A stretch of DNA of 64,000 nucleotides from Branchinecta lynchi (GCA_023053575.1 JAKZAP010000012.1:5208230-5272229); one strand, 5' to 3'. Counted from the stretch's first letter, positions 43,181 through 55,258 are shown. The notes: generated by a model not told the origin, from the sequence alone. Translations and numbers: made by a program.

Positions 43181-46100
43181 ATTTATCTTGGGATGGTGCC
43201 GCTACGTTTTGTAGTAATTACCTGACGACTCCAGATTGAGCCTAGAAATTGGTTTTCACTCCTTAAAGCACATATGAAGACCATTAAGGACCACATAAGA
43301 CAAACAACGACGTGTGTCCGATAATCTTACCCTTTAATAATCGTGTATATCTAGTCATAACCTATGGTTAGCTATTTGGTACACACACGCAAACTTTGAC
43401 AGGGTAATAACCTTTCACCCTGTCGTTTTCGGCCCGACATCCGACCCAGGAAAATAATTTTAACAAGTATTTATTGTTTTGAGATTATTTGGCTTTCGCA
43501 GGTAATACCATTTTCTGCCTTATTTCGAAGCCAAAATTCATTCCTGGTAACTGAGAGGAACCCCTAACCATATTGGGAAAAGAACGTAAAAACTTAGAAA
43601 TGTGGTTACAGCACCAGGCGGTTTGGGTGTGGTTAGTCAGTGTGGCTGGGGACTTAGACGCCCTCGGCGCAGCGCTTCGCGCTGCACCTCGCCAAATATG
43701 TTCAGCCCACGTGTATTCGAGTATGGTCTGTCGTACTTCGGATCCTAACTACTCTCCGTCTACCCTTCCCACACAAACCACGATTTTCACTGAATATCCT
43801 CTACCATTCATATGGAAACCACCAGCAATATACCAATTAAACAAGTTACCAGTTACAATTTGGTTTTGTCTTTTACAAATTAGCCATTGTTTGACAATGC
43901 TGATTTAACCCCATACAATGTTTATCTTTGATCGTACAAACATCTTAATTAAACCCCAGAGACTTTGTCATGCACCCGATGGTAATGCAATTGTACCCGG
44001 TGTGTGTTGAACTGTTAGTCTTCATTGACCTTTGTTAAAGAAAGGATGGGTGAAGTTAAACTCCAAGTTGAGTCTGCGATATGTAAGTAACAATTTTTTT
44101 AGCCGAAAAAACTGAAAACATATTGGACATGGTCAACCTATACATTTCTCAGCAATGTCTTGTATTATTCTGCTTACCTTTTGGGACGTGACTTGTATTA
44201 CCACCGTTTAACCCGAAGTCCTTCCCCACTGCCTCCCCAAACACTTGATCTTTACGAGGTGGTATCTGAAGATTTTTTCTGAACCCGTTACTGGGACAGA
44301 TACAGTCAATAACCATGACGCTGAGTAAGAACAAACTGGCAACGTAACCAGAGACCAAAGTAGCCGTAACCTTTTGACAAAGCTACTACCAACGGCAACG
44401 CTGGCTCTTGGAAGACCATACCACAAAACCAACCCCGTCTGGCAGCCAAACGAACCTTTTTTCACAAAGATTCTGGCCGCAGTCGCCCTGTTTACACGAT
44501 CATTCGTCAAGATATAGACCAAACCTTTCACCAAGACGTTGCGCATGACAACGCTGGCACCTAAGCTACGGCGAAGCCAACTCAACCAGTAAAGAAGAAA
44601 ATAACAATGGAATTCTGGCGCCCATACCAACTGTACTTCCCAACTGAATAACCGCTGGGGCAGCCAGATGTACCTACTTACCCGAAATTGGAGATCCCAT
44701 GCATATTTATCTTGGGATGGTGCCGCTACGTTTTGTAGTAATTACCTGACGTCTCCAGATTGAGCCTAGAAATTGGTTTTCACTCCTTAAAGCACATATG
44801 AAGACCATTAAGGACCACATAAGACAAACAACGACGTGTGTCCGATAATTTTACCCTTTAATAATCGTGTATATCTAGTCATAACCTATGGTTAGCTATT
44901 TAGTACACACACGCAAACTTTGACAGGGTAATAACCTTTCACCCTGTCGTTTTCGGCCCGACATCCGACCCGGGAAAATAATTTTAACAAGTATTTATTG
45001 TTTTGAGGTTATTTGGCTTTCGCAGGTAATACCATTTTCTGCCTTATTTCGAAGCCAAAATTCATTCCTGGTAACTGAGAGGAACCCCTAACCATATTGG
45101 GAAAAGAACGTAAAAACTTAGAAATGTGGTTACAGCACCAGGCGGTTTGGGTGTGGTTAGTCAGTGTGGCTGGGGACTTAGACGCCCTCGGCGCAGCGCT
45201 TCGCGCTGCACCTCGCCAAATATGTTCAGCCCACGTGTATTCGAGTATGGTCTGTCGTACTTCGGATCCTAACTACTCTCCGTCTACCCTTCCCACACAA
45301 ACCACGATTTTCACTGAATATCCTCTACCATTCATATGGAAACCACCAGCAATATACCAATTAAACAAGTTACCAGTTACAATTTGGTTTTGTCTTTAAC
45401 AAATTAGCCATTGTTTGACAATGCTGCTTTAACCCCATACGTTTATCTTTGATCTTACAAACATCTTAATTAAACCCCAGAGACTTTGTCATGCACCCGA
45501 TGGTAATGCAATTGTACCCGGTGTGTGTTGAACTGTTAGTCTTCATTGACCTTTGTTAAAGAAAGGATGGGTGAAGTTAAACTCCAAGTTGAGCCTGCGA
45601 TATGTAAGTAACAATTTTTTTAGCCGAAAAAACTGAAAACATATTGGACATGGCCAACCTATACATTTCTCAGCAACGTCTTGTATTATTCTGCTTACCT
45701 TTTGGGACGTGACTTGTATTACCACCGTTTAACCCGAAGTCCTTCCCCACTGCCTCCCCACACACTTGATCTTTACGAGGTGGTATCTGAAGATTTTTTC
45801 TGAACCCGTTACTGGGACAGATACAGTCAATAACCATGACGCTGAGTAAGAACAAACTGGCAACGTAACCCGAGACCAAAGTAGCCGTAACCTTTTGACA
45901 AATCTACGACCAACGGCAACGCTGGCTCTTGGAAGACCATACCACAAAACCAACCCCGTCTGGCAGCCAAACGAACCTTTTTTCACAAAGATTCTGGCCA
46001 CAGTCGCCCTGTTTACACGATCATTCGTCAAGATATAGACCAAACCTTTCACCAAGACGTTGCGAATGACAACGCTGGCACCTAAGCTACGGCGAAGCCA

Positions 46101-46788
46101 ACTCAACCAGTAAAGAAGAAAATAACAATGGAATTCTGGCGCCCATACCAACTGTACTTCCCAACTGAATAACCGCTGGGGCAGCCAGATGTACCTACTT
46201 ACCCGAAATACCCTGGTCGTGATGTTAGGCACCGAAACCAGAGGTTTTTCTAGGCTATAACCACTACAATTATTGGAGATCCCATGCATATTTATCTTGG
46301 GATGGTGCCGCTACGTTTTGTAGTAATTACCTGACGACTCCAGATTGAGCCTAGAAATTGGTTTTCACTCCTTAAAGCACATATGAAGACCATTAAGGAC
46401 CACATAAGACAAACAACGACGTGTGTCCGATAATTTTACCCTTTAACAATCGTGTATATCTAGTCATAACCTATGGTTAGCTATTTGGTACACACACGCA
46501 AACTTTGACAGGGTAATAACCTTTCACCCTGTCGTTTTCGGCCCGACATCCGACCCAGGAAAATAATTTTAACAAGTATTTATTGCTTTCGCAGGTAATA
46601 CCATTTTCTGCCTTATTTCGAAGCCAAAATTCATTCCTGGTAACTGAGAGGAACCCCTAACCATATTGGGAAAAGAACGTAAAAACTTAGAAATGTGGTT
46701 ACAGCACCAGGCGGTTTGGGTGTGGTTAGTCAGTGTGGCTGGGGACTTAGACGCCCTCGGCGCAGCGCTTCGCGCTGCACCTCGCCAA

Positions 46789-47897
46789 GTATCATCCTGA
46801 TCGCACCACTCTATGCGTGTCACAAGATGTCCGGTTCTCCCTCCACCCCCCCCCCAGTTCATCGGATCCGGTCCGGACTTGATATGGGACATGTTGAGAC
46901 ATGAGTTTTTCAAGATATTAAGTTTTTTTAAGATCTGACAACCCATTCGAAAGTTATGCTTGCTACTAATTTCCGAATTCTGGCTTCTCCCCCTCCCCCC
47001 ACGATAGTCAGATCGGGCAAGTGACTGTTTCTAAGTCAATCTGGTCGGGTCCCTGAGATGCCTGCCAAGTTTTATCGTCCTAGCCCACCTGGAAGTCTAT
47101 TAACTACGAATCGCCGGAATTCCGGAACCTCCCTCCACCTCCCCCCACAGTTTCAGAATCCCGTCCAGTCCTGTCAGTGATGTATCTAAAGCGTATGCTT
47201 GTTCTTCGCACCAAGTTTCGTCCTGATCGCTCAACTCTGAGAGTTTCACACACAATTTCCGGTTCTCCCCTCCGAATCTCCCCAGATTCGTCGGATCCGG
47301 CCCGGACTTGAATGAGACATCTAAGACACGAGATCATTCCAGATATCAAGTTTTATTAAGATCCAATCACCCGTTCGAAAGTTATCCATGATCCTATTTT
47401 CCGGATTCCGTCACCTCCCCCTCCCCCCACGATTTTCACCCCCTCAAACTCCCCCCACAGCGTCCAAATCCAGTCCAGTTCTGTCAATGATGTATCCAGA
47501 GCTTGTGCTTGTTCTTACCACCAAGTTTCATCCCGATCGCTCCACAGAGTTTCACACGATTTCCGGTTCACCCCTCCTACTCCCCCCAGATTCATCGGAT
47601 CCGGTCCGGACTCGAAATATGACATCTGCGACACGAGATCTTTCCAGATTTTAATATTCATTATGATCCGATCACCCGTTCGAAAGTTATGAATGTCCCT
47701 ATTTTCCGGATTCCACCACCTCCCCCTCCCCCCACGATAATCGGATCAAGCAAGTGACTATTTCAAAGTTAGTTTGGTCGGGTCCCTAATATGCCTGCCA
47801 AGTTTCATCGGCCTAGCATATCTTGAAGTACCCTAACTCGCAAACACCGGACTAACCGACCGACGGAAATGTGATCGGCATATGGCACTCGGCCATA
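46789..47897 (-). repeat. Hairpin-headed dispersed repeat, minus copy
   Basis: Read on the minus strand it starts at about 47897 with the atggccgagtgccatat end and cggtcggttagtccggtgtttgcgag, then the blocks known from 8834-9650. Internal blocks (ggatccggtccggac, gtccagttctgtcaatgatgtatcc, gatcgctc) occur two to three times with C-rich spacers, giving a period of about 420 bp. Its edge coincides with the end of the 1.58-kb array, so it may be the insertion that truncated it. Confidence 0.75.
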
Positions 47898-47899
47898 AA

Positions 47900-48360
47900 A
47901 AACAACAGTAGTACAAAGCAATCTTCTATTTTACTTGAACAGCCAGCACTGTCCGACCACGTAAAATTCAATTCATCTTCAAGGGTGCTATTTTTTTTGT
48001 CTTCAAACATCAAGCTGGTTTGTCATGAAAAATCTTACTAACAGTGAGACAGAAAACTTTTTGTTTGTCACAACACAATCAGCATTTGAAAATTAGTTTC
48101 CACATGTACAATTCATGGTAACTGAATAACTTCTGATTGACTTATGGACTGTAAAGAGTCAGATTAAGCTTCAAGGGTTGTTTACTGGTCACTGTACCCT
48201 GGTACCTGCCAGAGGAAGAAATTCTATGTAGATTTTCAAGTCGCATTTTCTACAGGTGGTAATTATAGTATAAAACAAGCTAAAACAACATGGCAAATGG
48301 CCTATGTTCTAAATAGGAGCTAGGAGTATTTAAGGAATAATCCTTAATTGTTTTCCAACA
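47900..48360. other. No gene recognised
   Basis: A/T-rich sequence without open frames above 60 codons and without identifiable repeats. Confidence 0.4.
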
Positions 48361-48505
48361 ATTTCATCATTTTCCAGCTTGATCATGAAGCCAATAAGTG
48401 CTGAAATATAGCTCTAGAAAAATGTAGATGACCTGATTGTGCCAGAAGTGCTGAAATATAGCTTTAATTAAATGTAGGCTAGCTGACTTTTCCTTACTGC
48501 ATCGT
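48360..48505. mobile_element. Foldback element remnant, GGATACGTCAGCT family
   Basis: Two direct copies of aagtgctgaaatatagct.ta..aaaatgtag (about 48397 and 48448), followed by ctagctgacttttcc and a gtcaaatat motif, match the right end of the family. The left arm is not recognisable. Confidence 0.5.
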
Positions 48506-48509
48506 CAAA

Positions 48510-49735
48510 TATAGCCTTTGCTATTTACTGTATCCTAACATTTCTCTTAAACAACATAACAGATAATGCAGCAATGGTACTGGTTACAATTTTTTCGTAC
48601 TTAGTTGCATCTTTGTAGACATCAGAGTAGGCGAGAGGGGTCAGGTTCGTTACGTTTTTCCTTTTTTGCATACCAAGATTTTGTTTTAGGGTCTGTTGAT
48701 TCTTTCTTTTTATTACTGTTTAGAATCATGTGTTAGCTGCTATTGATACTTTGTAGAATTTTGTTCCTGTAACATTTTCTTAGCAAATCTTATTTTCCTA
48801 ATAGCTACTTTCGTCTGGACCTGCCCCCAGACCTGGGGCAGGTTCGGACATGGCTGGGGCAGTTCCCGACATCACTTTAATTAACCCAGGAAAGACTTCC
48901 AAGAAATTTGTATAGACATTTTATCATTTGCTTTCTTTGCCTCAGTTCTGTTTCGTTCATTTGCTTCCGTTTTGCAAAACTGCACAAGTATACCGTCACT
49001 TTATCAACATCTGTTATTATCACCGGGATATGCTGTTGCTGCTGGGTCTGAATATGAATTTTTTCTTTCAGAATCAGTCGTAAAGGCTTTCTGAGCATTT
49101 TTGCTGACTTTTTTCCTTCCTTTTTACGATTTTATCTTCTTTCATTATTTTTTTATTTTTTCAATTCAGCTTTGCTGTCCGAACCATGCCTCAAGTGATT
49201 TTGTCCGGGCGTGCCCCTGGTGCTGTTTTCACAGAAATAAATTTGTAACTCTCATACTTTGAACCAATCATGGATATTCTTATTGGACATGGTAGAGCCA
49301 ATCTTAAACTACATAAATAAAAATCACCGACAATATAAGTGCGTCTTGAACTACCAAAATGAGCACTCACCAAGGTAACCAATACCACCGTAACTAGATC
49401 TGCGTTTTCCACTGACCAAGGTATCTGATGCCACTTTAACTGGATCTGCATGTCTTCTGCGCTGGTACGTGTGTTGTATGCTGGACGAAAAAGATTTACA
49501 AAAATTGGTGTTAAGCATCATCTTCTCTGGAGGTTGAATGACTTCATATCATCCTCTCTCTGAAGGTAGATATGACTTCATATAATCCTCTTTGGATGGT
49601 AATGTGAAAGTCACGTCTACCGCAAAGCCAACTTCACCGAGCTCGAAACTGGTCGCATCTGTGCCGAAAAAAGGCGAAACAAGAAGTTAAGTATGATTAG
49701 CTTTCAGATAAAACTGTAAGCAAGTAAAACATTTA
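48510..49735. other. No assignable gene
   Basis: Contains a small perfect hairpin ctgcccc-agacct-ggggcag near 48820 and two short gatatgacttcatat-like direct repeats around 49540-49590. Minus-strand frames at 48877-49098 and 49191-49451 have no motifs. T/A-rich runs lie around 49110-49160. Confidence 0.35.
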
Positions 49736-49751
49736 CGTCACGAGTATTCGG

Positions 49752-50008
49752 ACTTCGGCATCTCCTGCAGCAGGAGAGTAGAATAGGAAGTAGGAAACAG
49801 GGATCCCAGTTGTGTTCCTCCTGAAACACGGAGAGTAGAATAGGAAGTAGGAAATAGGGTTCTCAATCGTGTTCCTCCTGTATCAGGGAGAGTAGAAGAG
49901 GAAGTAGGAAATAGGGTTCTCAATCGTGTTCCTCCTGCATCAGGGAGAGTAGAAGAGGAAGTAGGAAATAGGGTTCTCAATCGTGTTCCTCCTGCATCAG
50001 GGAGAAAG
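49752..50008. repeat. Minisatellite, 57-bp unit, about four and a half copies
   Basis: Unit ggagagtagaa.aggaagtaggaaatagggttctcaatcgtgttcctcctg(ca)tca. Since 57 is a multiple of three, the minus strand stays open and encodes a 19-residue repeat (LRTLFPTSSSTLPD-GGTR), producing an 80-codon frame. The right-hand units are nearly identical; divergence increases to the left. Confidence 0.9.
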
Positions 50009-50009
50009 G

Positions 50010-50400
50010 TATCAAAAACAGGTGTCCTGCATTCCCGTTTTTAGTACTTGGTTGTCATGCAAGCGAAAACGAAGTGCGAAAGAACAGGGGTCCTGTGTTC
50101 CCGTTTTTAGTACTTGGTTGTCATCGAAGTGACCAAAAACAGGGGTCCTGCATTCCCATTTTTAGTACTTGGTTGTCATGCAAGCGAAAACAAGTGCCAA
50201 AGAACCTGGGTCCTGCATTCCCGTTTTTAGTAAAAAGGACGGTGCAGCGTTCCCCCTTTTAGTAATGTTCCTCCTGGTGCAATGTTCCCGATTTTAGTCC
50301 GTTGCTCCCGTTTTTAGTACGCGTTCCCGTTTTTAGTACGCGTTCCTCCTGCACCGTGTCGTTCCATTCCCTTCCCGTTTTTAGTCGATCCCAGTTTTTA
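50010..50400. repeat. Second minisatellite, about 60-bp unit with TTCCCGTTTTTAGTA core
   Basis: Units of the form aacaggggtcctgcattcccgtttttagtacttggttgtcatgcaagcgaaaac lie at about 50018, 50085, 50138 and 50205, then degrade to repeats of just ttcccgtttttagtacg up to about 50400. It shares the words gttcctcctg and gcatcagggag with the 57-bp array, so the two adjoining arrays overlap in origin. Confidence 0.85.
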
Positions 50401-50452
50401 ATGGTGTTGACTGGTTGTGGGGCAGTTCTTCCTTCACAAAACGATGCCTAAA
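50400..50452. repeat. 52-bp dispersed block, copy 2 (see 27271-27322)
   Basis: Starts exactly where the minisatellite ends (ttttt|aatggtgttgactgg). Confidence 0.6.
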
Positions 50453-50629
50453 CAACACAAGGAGTTGTCGCGTGCATTCTGCCTTTTGCCCCAGTAAATG
50501 CCGGTTCGGACTTGGGAAATTGACAGCATACTCTTTTTCTCTATCTTTAGTGTGTTCCGAAAGCTGCAACAAGCGCGTCTCCTCACCCTGTATCGACTAT
50601 ATCATTGGGTTTTAAAACCTCATGATAAA

Positions 50630-50760
50630 TTTCAGGTTTTGGCCAGATTCCGTGTTGACCGGCGAGAAAATAATTTTCTTAGTCAGATTCAGCATGTATC
50701 CTTACCCCTAAATCGAACCTCTTATAAACTTAAGATCAAACTTCTACTTTTCACAACAAC
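50630..50760. repeat. Inverted single unit of the 137-bp family
   Basis: ttggccagattccgtgttgaccggcgagaaaataattttc...cagcatgtatccttacccctaaatcgaac is the reverse complement of one unit of the 10.9-kb array. It abuts the long dispersed repeat that starts near 50760. Confidence 0.6.
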
Positions 50761-51590
50761 CGGCATCAAATTGAAACTTCGTAGTTTTGTGAGCTTTGGG
50801 GTCTCCTTTTCCTTTTTGCGGGTCCAAAGCTACACGGGGGTATTGAACTGGTGTTAGCTTTGGACTTGGTTCAGGGGCAATTTAGCCCAGATGGCCCGTT
50901 TTTTAATGTTTTTATCTTGACAATAACTGGAGATAAGGCGATGAAATTCCTTTTTGCTTTTGTTTCATAGGGGTTGCAGATATATTTGTGGAGCTTAACC
51001 ACACCCCACCCTCCCCGTTCATGGCCAAGTGGGCGCAATCTGTCCGAGAGTTAAGTTTTTGACCCTTTCACCGGAGTCAAAATAGTCGAGGATATTTAGG
51101 TCTAGATTTGGTCCCCCCCCCCCCCCTCTTCCGTTCATCGGTAACTGGGCCAGATTTCCCATGAGTTACGTTCTTCTATGACGTGTCTCGAGTTAAACTC
51201 TTGTATATATGCGGATATGTGTGTATAGATGCGGATGGTGGTGTAACAGCAAACAAATAAGACCACGCGATTCCTTAATGATCAGTTGGAAACTGGACGG
51301 TTTTGTCATATGATTGATGATATTCTTAATGAAATTGTGACAAAGGGGGTATTAGGCTGCTAAGATTTGGTTTATAGTACTTGTTATTATTTTGTCATTG
51401 GAAAAGAGCTTTAAAGGATCGGACTGGCATACATTAAGAAACCGGAAACCGTTCTTAAACTCTGATGATTTTAAAATATGTTATTTCAGTATTTTTTTTT
51501 GGTTATTGGGGATGTGAAGTGCCTTGGTTCTGATGCTGTTTGGTTATAAGCTGTGAAATAGATTAGTGTCTGAGTGCTTGCGCACTTATT
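50760..51590. repeat. Long dispersed repeat, copy 2 (see 6770-7690)
   Basis: Colinear with 6770-7690, with a C-run at about 51112-51126 corresponding to the ccccc...tccaccc block of copy 1. It ends around tggttattggggatgtgaagtgc. It has no coding content. Confidence 0.75.
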
Positions 51591-51723
51591 AAAGCGTAAA
51601 TACTGTGTTGGGCTCTTCAGGGAAAAATAGGTCAACCTCGTTTCTGACTCAAGGTCGTGGATATTATCGTACTCGCGGTTCAGAAAAACTTTCGTTCACG
51701 GTTCTGTGCAGATGGACAAACAT

Positions 51724-51855
51724 CCTACCTCGGGTGCAGCTGGGATCGAGGTGAAGTTAGTCTCTATCCTTTTGACCGTCGAAGATACTACCTCGGGTGC
51801 AGATGGGATCGAGGCGAAGTTAGTCTCGATCGTTTTGACCCTCGAAGCTACTATC
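51724..51855 (+). repeat. Two tandem 66-bp units
   Basis: ctacctcgggtgcag.tgggatcgagg.gaagttagtct.gat.c.ttttgacc.tcgaag.tacta occurs twice. 66 is divisible by three, so two plus-strand frames stay open (71 and 95 codons) with a 22-residue repeat. No promoter or splice evidence supports a gene. Confidence 0.85.
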
Positions 51856-51899
51856 TTCGTTTTTTACTGTAAAAGAAAAGTGAGAGTTAGTTTTAAACA

Positions 51900-53600
51900 G
51901 TCCAGCATGTTAAAATGTTCTTGTTTCACACATTTGCTGGTTTTACACACTTCAGAATTCGGAGCCCAGCACAAAGAATCAAATGTCGAGTAAAGAGCGT
52001 AGTAAGCGAACCTGTCCAGGACATGGCTTCACAATACCAATCATGATTAGACTCAGATTTGTCTTATTGACGATAGAGAATAATTTGCTTGTGCGACAAC
52101 CTCCTACTTTGGCCTCCTTGATTAAGAAAGCCGGTTATTGTTGATTTCCAGTCCTTACCAGAACCCTTGTTTATACTTACTATTTATCTCTAATCAACCT
52201 CTTGAAAAGCAAAAATAACAATACGTTATCAAATTACAGCATACGTCTATTCAGCTGATACAATGAAGTATAGGTATGAATTGTATCCAGCATGCATCAC
52301 GTTTACCGCTATATAAAATTTCTGGTCGACTTTCGAAAAATCTTTTACTTTTATCATATTCTTTATTTTAGCTGGGGGCTTTATAAATACTAAGTTTTAT
52401 TACAGTATCGTAGGCTTTATAATAGTAGTGTGACCGTTTATTTTTATGTTTACATATATGTATTTATGATAATTTGTTATGGCCCTTTGGCTTTCAAGCC
52501 AAATAAATATCATCATGTCATATGTAGCTGGGACCGACGATAAAAAAAAGGCCGAAATATATCTTTACTGTTGTTCGACACACTGGCTCAACAAAAAAAT
52601 TAACATGTACAAAATCTTGTCTTGATTTCGAGCGAACGGCATGTACGGCAGTTCAAAAGTGGGTCCAGCATGGATCTTCACGATTTCGTTAATAAATGTG
52701 CTAATAATGGGTGGTATTCAGAATCGTAATCTCTCCTCGTCAGTTTTCATTTGCGTCTGAGTGGTGGTGGGAAGGTTGGTGCATTTTTTCGCTTGTCGAA
52801 AAATCGGAGAACTGTCGGTTCGCGTACGACCCAGCAGTGTGAACCAAGGGTAAGTCGTGGTTAATACAAGTTTATTCAGACTATATTAGTAAAGCACACT
52901 TTTGTCATGAAAATTGACTAATCTTTTTTTTTTTTCTTACCCTCAAAAACTCGCATGTCTTATGTGTTTTGTTTCTGGTATGTCGCACGATTTGTTTTGA
53001 GTCTCGCATGACGCAGATTTTTTCGCGAAATCAAAGCAGATTGAATCACGAGTAAAACTTAGTAAAACCTATAAAGCTGGTATACCGGAAGGCGATCCAA
53101 TAAACTCTCGATCTGCAGTTTCACGTTGTAACGGTTGAGCTGACTTACTTTTTGTTTCGATGAGACTTAAATAAGTTTTTCTCGGGGTGCAGAGGCTGCC
53201 AAGGTCTCAGTTGCACGAAGCCTTTAGATTACGCGACAGTCTGCATGGATCAGCAAAGGAAGTATTTAAACTTTCTTGAAAACAAAGCGCGCACACTTAC
53301 TGTAGGACGAATTGGCCGCTCAGAGTGCCGCTGACCGAAGACCGGCGAAACTGAAACATATGCAAACCTTGATTATTTACGATGTTATAGCGCGCTATTG
53401 TCTTGTACTTAACTTTCACAACATAGGTTAGCATATAACTGAAAATTTTCTCCGAAACTTGAGCAAGGTATTGCTGACGACGTTGCTATTTGTTTTTAGT
53501 CGAAGTGCTTCTCTACTTTGGTACTTCAGTAGTCCGTGCGTTATCGATCATCGAACTATTACCACCTACCGATAAAATCAGGTATTAGCCGACCATGTTC
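51900..53600. other. No gene or known repeat recognised
   Basis: Unremarkable sequence, T-run at about 52924-52937. Near 52470-52515, ttatggccctttggctttcaagccaaataaatatcat holds a short hairpin and an AATAAA-like signal, which could be the 3' end of a transcript on the plus strand; no upstream coding sequence was found to go with it. Confidence 0.35.
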
Positions 53601-53605
53601 CACCA

Positions 53606-54043
53606 GCGACCCATACATTTTCTGTAATGATTCGCCATTCAGGGGGCTTGTCAAAAAGAAATTTCTGCATTCAGGGGGCTTGTCAAAAAGAGATTTCTGA
53701 TGCGCTCTTGACCGAGCGTCCGATAGTTCGAGAAATACCCACGGGGATAAAATATCGGACTACCCCGATAGACATAAATTTTCGCACCTGTTTTGCTGAA
53801 CCAGGAATATTTCCATGTAATGGAAAAGTATCCTGGATCTTTTGTCCTAGCTTAGGTGCCTGATGGCATGCTGAATAGTCATGACTTGTGCCAACAAATT
53901 TTGTCTATTTGAGCAAGAACGTCGATTCGACCCAAACGGAATTTTTGGAAACTAGCTGAGACTCGGGCAACATAACAACATAGAAGCATAGGAAATGACA
54001 AGCCCCCTGAAATGGCGAGTCATTACAGGAAATATATGGGTCC
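53606..54043. mobile_element. Inverted-repeat element, 438 bp
   Basis: cgacccatacattttctgtaatgattcgccattcagggggcttgtc at the left is mirrored by gacaagccccctgaaatggcgagtcattacaggaaatatatgggtccg at the right, arms of about 47 bp with few mismatches. Just inside the left arm, attcagggggcttgtcaaaaag is directly duplicated (53636 and 53670). No flanking duplication is clear, so it may be a MITE or a local inverted duplication. Confidence 0.65.
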
Positions 54044-54318
54044 GTTGGATTTGGGAAACACTTGTACATCTGATTTACCATTCGCAGATAACTGCTCAAG
54101 AACCGACCGTGGTACTTGAGGATCATGTAGATCAACTCCTTCCAATTCAATGGTACAAATGGAGCCGGAGGCTTGGTTTTGTCCCCGGCCGATTTCACAT
54201 TGCTCTGTCGAAAGTAAATCTTCCCCACCAGAATCTTAGTTCTCTACTGGATCGATTTCATCCTGGGCACCTACGAACGCCGTTTCACGTTCCTTATCCG
54301 TCATTCCTGACTTCATGA
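53995..54318 (+). pseudogene. Open frame with faint BEL/Pao integrase-tail resemblance
   Basis: A 107-codon plus-strand frame reads GNIWVRWIWETLVHLIYHSQ, TAQEPTVVLEDHVDQ and IQWYKWSRRLG. The spacing W-x-RW-x(2)-E-x-L ... V-x-L-x-D ... W-x-x-x-R is loosely that of the C-terminal part of BEL/Pao integrases. It overlaps the right arm of the inverted-repeat element, which weakens the case. No LTR, protease, RT or core integrase is nearby. Confidence 0.2.
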
Positions 54319-54319
54319 A

Positions 54320-55130
54320 GTTTTGGCATGGGTGGCCAACAAGCTGAGCCTCTGTCAAATTGGACAATTAGCTCCTGCTATTCTTTTTTAACAGTATCCT
54401 CTTTGGATATCGTAGTTGCGCAAAAGTTGGTTCTTAGGAAAGTGCATATAGATAGATAGATGTATAGTTTTATTGATCCGCCTCGTAGCGTCTACCATTA
54501 CACTTAACAGACATAAATAACTTGAATTTATACCATGAATAATTTTTTGTCTTTCGTTCGTGCCACTTCTGGCAATGTGTCTCTGTTTTCACTGAAAAGT
54601 CACAAAATCCCACTGTTGGCTCGGTATTCTAAGGAAAGTGACCATGTTGTCCCGGTGCCACCGGAACTCTATCTACAGACAGTTCTGGTTTGTACGCCAA
54701 TATGGCAGTATGGTACCCGTATGGAAACATATTGTATACCTAAAATTTTATTTTTTTAATTCCCTTTAAATCATTCTAGGCGATTGTTCATGCATATTCT
54801 AGGAAATTCCTTTTTTAGTCAGGATTTTTCTGTGGGTCGTTCTTTTCTGCGTTGAGCCGAAGTTCTGGAGGTAGGAAGAAGAAGATATAGCCTAATTCTC
54901 TGAACTCGATCATATCTGCTACACGTGCCTTACCCCCACTTCTGCATGGAATGGGCAATTTCATTTTACATCAGCCAAATTAACATAAATTTCATCCGCT
55001 ACTTGCGGGAATAAAACCTTGGTAGACTCACTGCCCTTTCTGCGAAATAAATGAGAAATACTTTTTTTTTTTTCTTTTTTTTTCTTTAACAAGCCCATTC
55101 GTGTTTGCATTAGGGTCATACCCAGGCCCG
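54320..55130. other. No assignable gene
   Basis: A GATA tetranucleotide stretch near 54450 and a T-run at about 55062-55085 are the only notable features. A plus-strand 74-codon frame at 54535 has no motif. Confidence 0.35.
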
Positions 55131-55148
55131 TATCCAGGAATTTATTTC

Positions 55149-55168
55149 GGGGGGGGGGGGGGGGGGGG
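55149..55168. repeat. Poly-G run
   Basis: An uninterrupted G-run of about 19 bases follows ccaggcccgtatccaggaatttatttc. The phrase ccaggcccgtatccagga before a G-run is typical of the 3' side of many dispersed repeats. Confidence 0.9.
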
Positions 55169-55258
55169 TTGCCTGCTGAACGGACACAAATGAAACTTTT
55201 GTAGTGGACAGTCTCTCTTTTCTTGTCAGAACAAAAGTATTATCAAATTACAATTGGG

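Larger units (their letters stand above)
41412..46788. repeat. Head-to-tail array of a unit of about 1.58 kb
   Basis: Three near-identical units in direct order, with landmark spacing of 1588, 1524 and 1569 bp, preceded by a partial unit (41412 to about 41970) and followed by a 140-bp partial unit ending at 46788. The shortest interval reflects a 64-bp deletion near 44688 that removes part of the unit. The first partial unit has a deletion of about 1 kb joined at 41450/41451. Each full unit contains a GC-rich hairpin and frames of 100 codons (plus) and 186 codons (minus). Divergence between units is very low, so the array is young or homogenised. It shows no RT, transposase, rRNA, histone or snRNA sequence that I recognise. 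Confidence 0.9.
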
